A stretch of 64,000 nt of DNA from Saccharibacillus sp. CPCC 101409 (lineage in GTDB: Bacteria; Bacillota; Bacilli; Paenibacillales; Paenibacillaceae). The DNA lies in the NCBI RefSeq assembly GCF_030518235.1, contig NZ_JAULSA010000001.1:558001-622000 (forward strand), given 5' to 3'. Below are positions 57,831 to 64,000 of the stretch, piece after piece. The first letter of the stretch is position 1; every line of letters begins with the position of its first letter. A program made the translations under genes and the position numbers. The notes under the pieces were generated by a model. It saw nothing but the letters and a program-made list of their open reading frames with translations. It searched no databases and had not been told where the DNA came from.

Positions 57831-58756
57831 TCGAGATTCGCAATCTGAGCAAGCGCTACGGCAGTTTCCAGGCGCTCGACAGCATCAGCATGACGATCGG
57901 AGCGGGCACGGTGTTCGGATTCGTCGGGCCCAACGGAGCGGGCAAGTCGACGACCATGTCGATTCTGGCGACGCTGCTGCTGCCCGATTCGGGCAGCGCG
58001 AAAGTCAGCGGGTTCGACGTGACCCGGCAGCCGAAAGAAGTGCGGCGGCGGATCGGCTATATGCCGGACTTCTTCGGCGTCTACGACCGGTTCAAAACGG
58101 ATGAGTATTTGCATTTCTACGGCGCCAGTTACGGCATCGCCCGCAGCGAACGCGAGAAGCTGATCCCGCAGCTGCTGGAACTCGTCAATCTGTCGGATAA
58201 AAAAGAAGCCTACGTGGACGGATTGTCGCGCGGCATGAAGCAGCGGTTGTGCCTGGCGCGCAGCCTGGTGCACGATCCCGAAGTGCTGATTCTCGACGAG
58301 CCGGCTTCGGGTCTCGATCCGCGCGCCCGGATCGAAATGCGCGAAATCCTCAAGGAACTCAAGCGGATGGGCAAAACGATTATCATTTCGTCGCATATCC
58401 TGCCGGAACTTGCGGAAATGGTGGACGAGATCGGCGTAATCGAGCACGGCCGCATGGTCGCGCAGGGGAAAGTCTCGGATATCCAGAACCGGATGAGAAT
58501 CAACCGGGTGCTGCATATCCGTACGCTGAGCGGCTCGGAGCAGCTGGCGGAGCAGCTGCAAGACGAACCGCATGTCGGTCGGGTCTTCGTCGACGCGGCG
58601 GGCATCCAGGTGCATTTCAGCGGCCAGGACGCCGAACAGATGCAGCTGCTGCGCCGAATCCTGGACTGGAATTACGAAGTGGTTTCGTTCAACGAAGCGC
58701 AGACCAATCTGGAAGACGTCTTTCTGGAGATTACGAAAGGAGGAGCCGCGACATGA
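57827..58756 (+). CDS. ABC exporter ATPase
   Basis: 309 residues with Walker A GPNGAGKST, signature LSRGMKQRLCLARSL and Walker B LILDEPASGLD. The C-terminal extension is typical of ATPases that pair with ABC2-type membrane proteins (exporters, gliding or Nat-like). It overlaps both neighbours by ATGA and pairs with the permease that follows. Confidence 0.93.
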   Translation: MIEIRNLSKRYGSFQALDSISMTIGAGTVFGFVGPNGAGKSTTMSILATLLLPDSGSAKVSGFDVTRQPKEVRRRIGYMPDFFGVYDRFKTDEYLHFYGASYGIARSEREKLIPQLLELVNLSDKKEAYVDGLSRGMKQRLCLARSLVHDPEVLILDEPASGLDPRARIEMREILKELKRMGKTIIISSHILPELAEMVDEIGVIEHGRMVAQGKVSDIQNRMRINRVLHIRTLSGSEQLAEQLQDEPHVGRVFVDAAGIQVHFSGQDAEQMQLLRRILDWNYEVVSFNEAQTNLEDVFLEITKGGAAT

Positions 58757-59754
58757 GCGCAAGAAACAAAAACGGCGGCAGCCTGTGGATCAATCCGGTG
58801 CTGGACAAAGAGTTCCGGCTGCGCATGCGCACGCCGAGATCGTTTATCGCGCTGCTGGCCTATGTGCTGGTGCTGGGGCTGCTTGCGATCGGATTTATCT
58901 ATGTGGCGATGGATTTCGGTTCGCAGCAGACGGGCATGCGTTTCGATCCGACGACCAGCCGGATGCTGTTCTATGTGCTCAGCATCGCGCAGCTCGTGCT
59001 GATCGCCTTCATGACGCCGGCTCTGACGGCGGGCGTCATCAGCGGCGAACGGGAGAAGCAGACGCTGAATATTCTGCTCACCACGCAGCAGAGTTCGTCG
59101 GCGATCGTGCTCAGCAAGCTGGTGTCTTCGCTGGCGTTTATGGCGCTGATCGTGCTGGCGACGCTGCCGGTCTACAGCATCGTGTTTCTGTACGGCGGCA
59201 TCTCGCCTTCGCAGCTTGTGCGGGTGTTCCTGTTCTACCTGTTCACCATGCTGCTGCTCGGCGCGCTGGGGATCATGTGCTCGACACTGTTCAAGCGCAC
59301 GATTGTCGCCGTCATTATGACCTACGGCTTGACGATGTTTATCTTCCTGGTCACGGGCGTGGCTTATATCCTGCTGATGGCGATCGCGGAGCGTTCTTAT
59401 TACAGCGGGACGGTCCAGCCGGATTACTCCTGGGTCGGCTTTATCTTCGGCCTCAATCCGGTCGGGGCGCTGATCAGCATCTTCGAACCGGAGATGTCGC
59501 GCCAAGCGTTCCTGGTCAATACGGCAAGTTTGCAAAATAAAGCCCCGATCGCGCTGTGGGTGGAGTTTCTGCTCGTGTATGCGGTTGTGATCGCGGCTTC
59601 GCTCTGGGTGGCGATCCGCCGCATTCGTCCGGTTCGGCGCGGAAACGGGAACTTGGAGAGCGGCAACGACCCGATCGGCGAAGAAGGCGGCAGCGGGGAA
59701 GTCGCGGAGATGAAACCGGCGCAAAACGATCCGGATCGTAAATTGGAGAAGTAA
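58753..59754 (+). CDS. ABC-2 type permease
   Basis: 333 residues with six membrane spans. VISGEREKQTLNILLTTQQS between spans two and three is the characteristic ABC-2 motif (ISGEREKGTLE). The C-terminal tail is hydrophilic and acidic. Forms an exporter with the preceding ATPase. What it exports is not known; the MoxR-locus context suggests cell surface maintenance. Confidence 0.9.
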   Translation: MSARNKNGGSLWINPVLDKEFRLRMRTPRSFIALLAYVLVLGLLAIGFIYVAMDFGSQQTGMRFDPTTSRMLFYVLSIAQLVLIAFMTPALTAGVISGEREKQTLNILLTTQQSSSAIVLSKLVSSLAFMALIVLATLPVYSIVFLYGGISPSQLVRVFLFYLFTMLLLGALGIMCSTLFKRTIVAVIMTYGLTMFIFLVTGVAYILLMAIAERSYYSGTVQPDYSWVGFIFGLNPVGALISIFEPEMSRQAFLVNTASLQNKAPIALWVEFLLVYAVVIAASLWVAIRRIRPVRRGNGNLESGNDPIGEEGGSGEVAEMKPAQNDPDRKLEK

Positions 59755-59767
59755 AGGAGGAAGGGAC

Positions 59768-61450
59768 ATGGAGAAAATCGGACGGTCGATTCGCGCGGTT
59801 CGCCTGCGGCTGCAGGGGTTCCGCACGCTTGCTTTTGCGCTGCGTGGACTGGGAGCCGGGCTTGCGGCGGCACTGCTGCCGATTGCCGCCGGTTTCTTCG
59901 TGCCGCTGCCCTGGCCTGCGGCGTGGGCCGGCGCGCTTGCGGCCGCGGGCGCCGCCTCGGGGGCGGCCTGGTCTTACGCGCGGCCGGTCGGCGAGCGCGA
60001 AGCGGCGCAGGCGATGGACGCGGCCGATCCGGCGGAGGAGCGGCGGGACCTGATGACGACCGCGCTGGAATTCTCCGCCGAGGAATCCGCGGCGGCCAGA
60101 TGGCAGCGCAATCAGGCCGAAGCGTACGGCCGGGACTTTGCGGAACGCCGCAAAGTCCTGCTACCGTTCCCGCTGCGCCGGCAGCGGGCCGCGGCCTGCG
60201 CTTCGGGCGCGCTGCTTGTGCTGTGCGCCGTGCTGCTGCTTCTGCCGAGTCCGATGGACGAGCGGCTGGAGCGGCAGCGGCAGGAACAGGCGCTGATCGA
60301 CGGTCAGCGCGAGAAAGCCGAAGCGCTGGCGAAGGAGCTGGGCCAGGCGCCGATCGAGCCGGAAGATCGGCGGACGCTGACGCAGCCGGCCGACCGGCTG
60401 GCTTCCGAGCTCGGCGATTCGCGCCGGGCCGAAGAAGCGCTGGACAAGATGGAGCGCGCCATGAAGGAACTGGGCGGCAAGGCGGAAGAATCCGCCGGGC
60501 AGCAGAAGCAGCTGCAGGACTGGGCGAAGCGGCTGGCCGCCCAGCAGGCGCTCAAAGAAGCCGCCAAAGCGGAAGCCGGCACCGCCGAGCAGCGCAAAGA
60601 AGCGCTGGAGAAAGCCGTGAACCGGCTGAACGAACAGCAGAAAAAAGAACTGGCGAACTCACTGGAAAGTCTGGCGCAGCAGGCGCCGGAGAAGGGCAAA
60701 GAAGCGGCCGAGCTCCAGCAGGCGCTGGAGAAAGCCGCGCGGCAGCTGGCGGAATCCGGCGAGCTGTCGGAAGAAGCGATGCAGCAGCTCGCGGAAAGTC
60801 TGGCCGCCGCGGCAGCGGAATCCGATTCGCTCGGCGAGCAGAGCGATCTTGCGGCTGCGGCCGCCGCGCAGATTGCGCGCAGCGGCATGGAGATGGCCGG
60901 ACAGATGGCCGCGGCCGGCCTGTCCTACTCCGACGCCTGGGGCAGCGGCGGAACCGCGGAAGGCCTGGCGGACGCGGGCGGTTCTTCCTCCGGGGAGAAC
61001 GGCTCGCCGGGCGAAGGCTCGCCTTCTTCCGGAGCGTCGGGCGGCGGAAGCGGACAAGGCTCCGGCCAGGGTTCGGGGCAGGGCGCCGGAAGCGGATCGG
61101 GTCAGGGTTCCGGTCAGGGAAGCGGCAGCGGGAGCGGAAAAGGCACGGGCTCCGGGAGCGGAACCGGCGGAAACGGCGCCGGATTCGGCAGCGGCGGCCG
61201 GGAACTCGTCACGACGCCGCGCGATCTTCAGGGCGAAGGCAATATCCAGTCCGACGGCGGGCCGTCGAACGGCGGAGACAAGCAGAAAGGCGGAACCTCG
61301 CCGACGATCGACGGGGTGAGCCGGCCTTACGAAGAAGTGTACGGCGAGTATTCGCAGCGGGCCAAAGATTCGATCGGCCGGAGCGATCTGCCGCAGAGCG
61401 TGCAGGGACTGGTGGAAAGCTATTTTACCGAAATTCAGCCGGGCTCCTGA
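59768..61450 (+). CDS. Membrane-anchored coiled-coil protein with Gly/Ser-rich linker
   Basis: 560 residues. Two or three N-terminal membrane spans (about 25-70 and 140-160), an Ala/Gln/Glu coiled coil (165-370), then a Gly/Ser/Gln low-complexity stretch (about 415-475, GSGQGSGQGSG type) and a 90-residue folded C-terminus (RPYEEVYGEYSQRAKDSI). The membrane-helix plus low-complexity plan resembles uncharacterised proteins placed between exporter and MoxR genes. AAAGGAGG precedes the ATG. No enzyme motif is seen. Confidence 0.75.
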   Translation: MEKIGRSIRAVRLRLQGFRTLAFALRGLGAGLAAALLPIAAGFFVPLPWPAAWAGALAAAGAASGAAWSYARPVGEREAAQAMDAADPAEERRDLMTTALEFSAEESAAARWQRNQAEAYGRDFAERRKVLLPFPLRRQRAAACASGALLVLCAVLLLLPSPMDERLERQRQEQALIDGQREKAEALAKELGQAPIEPEDRRTLTQPADRLASELGDSRRAEEALDKMERAMKELGGKAEESAGQQKQLQDWAKRLAAQQALKEAAKAEAGTAEQRKEALEKAVNRLNEQQKKELANSLESLAQQAPEKGKEAAELQQALEKAARQLAESGELSEEAMQQLAESLAAAAAESDSLGEQSDLAAAAAAQIARSGMEMAGQMAAAGLSYSDAWGSGGTAEGLADAGGSSSGENGSPGEGSPSSGASGGGSGQGSGQGSGQGAGSGSGQGSGQGSGSGSGKGTGSGSGTGGNGAGFGSGGRELVTTPRDLQGEGNIQSDGGPSNGGDKQKGGTSPTIDGVSRPYEEVYGEYSQRAKDSIGRSDLPQSVQGLVESYFTEIQPGS

Positions 61451-61474
61451 CGGCAGAAGAAGAGGAGGACGTAT

Positions 61475-62464
61475 ATGCTTCGGGAAACGGAACGCATCGA
61501 AACGTGGAAGCGCACGATGGAAGAAGTGCGCGAAGAAATCGCCCGGGTCATCGTGGGCCAGGAAGAAACGGTGGAGCAGATGCTGTGGTGCGTGTTCGCC
61601 GGCGGCCACGCGCTGCTGGAAGGCATTCCCGGACTCGGCAAAACGATGCTGGTGCGCTCGACCGCGGACGCGCTGGATCTGCCTTTTTCGCGCATCCAGT
61701 TTACGCCGGATTTGATGCCGAGCGATATTACCGGCACGGACATTATCCATTTCGGCGGGCCTGAAGGCGCATCGGGCGAATTCCGGCGCGGGCCGCTGTT
61801 CGGCAGCATCGTGCTGGCCGACGAGATCAACCGGGCCACGCCGAAAACGCAGAGCGCGCTGCTGGAAGCGATGCAGGAAAAAACGGTGACGGTGGGCGGC
61901 GTGACGCATAAGCTGCCCGAGCCGTTTTTCGTGCTGGCGACGCAGAACCCGCTGGAGAACGAAGGCACCTATCCGCTGCCGGAAGCCCAGCTCGACCGCT
62001 TCCTGCTGAAGCTGGACGTCGATTACCCGTCGGCGGACGAGCTCAAAGAAATTATCCGGCGCACGACCGCGGCCGACAGCCGCCAGGCGGTCCGGCGGGC
62101 CGATGCCGCCGCGCTGCTGGATATCCAGCGCGGAGCGAAAGAAGTGCTGGTGGCCGAGGACGTGCTCGATTACGCCGTTCGCCTGCTGCTGATGACGCAT
62201 CCTGCGCAGGCGGAATCGCCGGATTCCGTCAAGCGGTACGTCCGTTTCGGTTCGGGACCGCGTGGTTTGCAGGCTATGGTCTCGGTCTCGAAAGTCCGGG
62301 CCATCGCCAAAGGGCGCATGCATGTCTCGACCGGCGATATCCGGGCGGCGGCGAAGCCCGCGCTGCGCCACCGCCTGCTGCTGGGCTTCGAAGGCCAGGC
62401 GGAAGGCGTCTCGACGGACATGCTGGTCGACGAGATCCTGGACCGGCTGGAGAACAAAAGATGA
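61475..62464 (+). CDS. MoxR family AAA+ ATPase
   Basis: 329 residues. Walker A GIPGLGKT (50-57), Walker B VLADEINRA, and sensor ATQNPLENEGTYPLPEAQLDRF place it in the MoxR (AAA_3) family, which acts as a chaperone for assembly of VWA-domain or metal-containing complexes. AAGAGGAGGA precedes the ATG. It overlaps the DUF58 gene by ATGA, the standard order for MoxR operons. Confidence 0.95.
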   Translation: MLRETERIETWKRTMEEVREEIARVIVGQEETVEQMLWCVFAGGHALLEGIPGLGKTMLVRSTADALDLPFSRIQFTPDLMPSDITGTDIIHFGGPEGASGEFRRGPLFGSIVLADEINRATPKTQSALLEAMQEKTVTVGGVTHKLPEPFFVLATQNPLENEGTYPLPEAQLDRFLLKLDVDYPSADELKEIIRRTTAADSRQAVRRADAAALLDIQRGAKEVLVAEDVLDYAVRLLLMTHPAQAESPDSVKRYVRFGSGPRGLQAMVSVSKVRAIAKGRMHVSTGDIRAAAKPALRHRLLLGFEGQAEGVSTDMLVDEILDRLENKR

Positions 62465-63363
62465 AGGCGGAGGAGCTGCTGGGCGCGGACTGGACCGCGA
62501 GGCTCGACCGCCTGTCGCTGTCGACCGGCCGCCGGGTGCGCGGCACGCGGCAGGGCAGACGGCGTTCGCGCGAGATGGGCGCTTCGCTCGAATTCGCGGA
62601 TTACCGCGAATATTCGCCGGGCGACGACGTCCGCCGTTTCGACTGGAGCGTCTACGGACGTACCGGCCGCCAGGTGGTGCGCCAGTTCCTGGACGAGCAG
62701 GAACTTCAGGTCACGCTGTATCTCGACTGCTCGGAGTCGATGGCGTTCGCGGACGAAGGCGGACCGGACAAACTCTCGCATGCCGCCCGGCTGGCGGCAA
62801 GCATCGGGTATATGACGCTCGCCGCCTACGACAGGCTCGGCGTGTACCGCTTCGGTGAACGGATCGAAGGGGGACTGCCCCTGCTGCGCGGGCGTCCCGC
62901 GATCCATCGCATGCTGTCTTTTCTGGCGGAATCGCGGGCGATGGGGCGCGGCAATATCGCTTCGGCATTCGCGGATCGCTCCGAGCTGCCGAAGCTTGCG
63001 GGCATGAGCTGGATCTTCTCCGACTGCTGGACCGAACGCGGCGAAGAAGAACTGGAAGAAACGATGGCGCGTCTTCAGGCGGCGCGGCAGGAAGTGGTGC
63101 TGGTCCAGGTGCTGACTCGCGGCGAAATTCAGCCGAAGCTGAGCGGCGACCTGAAACTGATCGACGCCGAGCTCGGCACTTATAAAGAAGCGGCGCTGAC
63201 CGGGCGGCTGGTCGAGGCGTACGAGCGCGAATTCGCGGCGTACCGCTCGCGGCTGGCCGAGTTCTGCGCCCGCCGCGGCATCTCATACGTGCTTGCTCCG
63301 ACGGACGTTCCGCTCGGCGAGACGGTACTGCAAACGATGCGGGGAATCGGCCTGATTCGCTGA
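62461..63363 (+). CDS. DUF58 protein with VWA-like fold
   Basis: 300 residues. The signature block FADYREYSPGDDVRRFDWSVYGRTG defines DUF58, and the following VTLYLDCSESMAF is a VWA-type strand with a MIDAS-like DxSxS (here D-C-S-E-S). There is no membrane span, so it is cytoplasmic. DUF58 proteins are the usual partners of MoxR ATPases. Confidence 0.92.
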   Translation: MKAEELLGADWTARLDRLSLSTGRRVRGTRQGRRRSREMGASLEFADYREYSPGDDVRRFDWSVYGRTGRQVVRQFLDEQELQVTLYLDCSESMAFADEGGPDKLSHAARLAASIGYMTLAAYDRLGVYRFGERIEGGLPLLRGRPAIHRMLSFLAESRAMGRGNIASAFADRSELPKLAGMSWIFSDCWTERGEEELEETMARLQAARQEVVLVQVLTRGEIQPKLSGDLKLIDAELGTYKEAALTGRLVEAYEREFAAYRSRLAEFCARRGISYVLAPTDVPLGETVLQTMRGIGLIR

Positions 63364-63389
63364 AGGAAAACGAAAGGAGGCGCGTGCGA

Positions 63390-64000
63390 ATGGGAATCGG
63401 TTCGTGGGCGGGAATGTGGTTTGCGCTGGGGATTCCGATCATTGCGATCATGTACCTGCTCAAACGCAAATTTATCGACACGCCCGTGCCCAGCCATCTG
63501 CTGTGGAGGCGGGTGCTGGAAAATACCGAAGCCAACCGCCCGTGGCAGAAGCTGCGCAACCGGCTGCTGATGTGGCTGCAGATTCTGGCGGCGGCGCTGC
63601 TGGCTTTTGCGCTGATGCGTCCTTTTCTCTGGGGCGAAGCGGGCACGGGCGGACAGTTGATTGTCATTGCCGACGTCTCGGCGAGCATGACTGCGCGTTC
63701 CGGCGGGGAAAGCGGCGGAGCCGCCGGTACGCGGCTGGACGAAATGAAGCGCCGGATCCTGGAGGATACGCGCCGGGCGGACGGCGGACTTACCCTGATC
63801 GCGATGGGCTCGAATCCGCAGGTCTCTTCTTCGCGGACGGACGGGCGCGGCGCGTGGGAGCAGGCCGTCGAAGCGCTCAAGCCCGATTACGGGCGGACGG
63901 CGTACCGCGAAACGCTCTCGCTTGCGTCCGCGGTGGCGCAGGGGCAGAAGGATGCGCGCATCGTGATCTATACCGACAATCAGTGGAACGAGCGGACGGA
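63390..64000 (+). CDS. BatA-type VWA membrane protein, 5' part
   Basis: Runs off the right edge; 203 codons visible. Starts at ATG 63390, with GAAAGGAGG upstream. The N-terminus is an N-terminal BatA module: a first membrane span (WFALGIPIIAIMYLL), the conserved PSHLLWRRVLE, and a second span (LLMWLQILAAALLAFALM). The VWA domain begins LIVIADVSASM, with the DxSxS metal site intact. It is the downstream partner of MoxR and DUF58. Confidence 0.9.
   Translation, partial: MGIGSWAGMWFALGIPIIAIMYLLKRKFIDTPVPSHLLWRRVLENTEANRPWQKLRNRLLMWLQILAAALLAFALMRPFLWGEAGTGGQLIVIADVSASMTARSGGESGGAAGTRLDEMKRRILEDTRRADGGLTLIAMGSNPQVSSSRTDGRGAWEQAVEALKPDYGRTAYRETLSLASAVAQGQKDARIVIYTDNQWNERT

Noticed and set aside
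61050-61200. Tandem DNA repeat in the GC-rich tract
   Set aside because: It is the coding sequence of a Gly/Ser/Gln linker, in frame throughout; no separate repeat element is needed.
1-64000. CRISPR arrays, rRNA genes, insertion sequences
   Set aside because: No regularly spaced direct repeats, rRNA sequence or transposase was found on either strand.

Overview
This window looks like chromosomal DNA of a GC-rich member of the Paenibacillaceae (Paenibacillus or Saccharibacillus type). The evidence is the set of Firmicute genes (OpuA osmolyte transporter with a GbsR-type regulator, YhaM, YkuS, Tex, SprT-like protein, racemase linked to EndoAI/EndoA, BlaI/M56 pair), strong AGGAGG ribosome binding sites, frequent TTG/GTG starts, and intrinsic terminators with long T runs. 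No rRNA, CRISPR array, IS transposase or prophage core was seen. Long open frames antisense to real genes are frequent and are a by-product of the GC-rich third codon positions.

Layout. 1-7.7 kb: end of an unknown gene, an MFS exporter, a Gfo/Idh/MocA oxidoreductase, a GH31 alpha-glucosidase, YkuS, the exoribonuclease YhaM and an NAD(P)-binding protein whose promoter is overlaid by a perfect palindrome. 7.7-12.1 kb: a structured repeat element, then opuAA-AB-AC facing a GbsR-like regulator. 12.4-20.2 kb: alr, ndoAI-ndoA (MazEF-type) behind a 25-bp palindrome, serine dehydratase sdaAB-sdaAA, an RNA methyltransferase-like protein, tex, and a second copy of the repeat. 20.2-24.4 kb: BlaI plus an M56 sensor protease that lacks a recognisable penicillin-binding domain, then a beta-lactamase-fold serine hydrolase. 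24.6-28.4 kb: SprT-like protein, a small basic protein, tRNAs Asn, Ser, Glu, Lys, Leu, two XRE regulators, an orphan UreF-like protein, and an identical second tRNA-Leu. 28.5-30.7 kb: glutathione peroxidase and Ohr (peroxide defence) and two small Cys-motif proteins.

30.75-42.0 kb is a complete Gram-positive Tad/Flp pilus locus of ten genes (TadZ, TadA, TadB, TadC, Flp1 pilin, TadE-like, TadG-like, a second TadE-like, prepilin peptidase, FHA protein). It begins with a promoter followed at once by a strong terminator hairpin, so it may be attenuated. 42.0-42.8 kb is an AT-rich two-gene cassette (51-aa protein plus GNAT acetyltransferase) with the layout of a toxin-antitoxin module; the small gene is too short for routine gene finding. 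42.8-50.9 kb is a mannoside-use locus: a YesN-like AraC regulator, an ABC importer, a DUF1861 protein and a GH130 phosphorylase, with four helically phased TGAAA repeats in front of the operon. 50.9-51.8 kb is an AT-rich AbrB/PIN toxin-antitoxin pair. 51.9-55.3 kb: TIGR01777 epimerase, endonuclease IV with a C-terminal extension, and PurU.

55.4-64.0 kb is one long operon continuing past the window: a large secreted/membrane protein, an ABC exporter pair, a coiled-coil and Gly/Ser-rich membrane protein, MoxR ATPase, DUF58 protein and a BatA-like VWA protein. It is probably a membrane-associated chaperone or surface-stress system and has no settled function. The most unusual items are the repeat pair with a compensatory base-pair change, the GNAT cassette, the Tad leader, the phased AraC sites and the MoxR/ABC operon.
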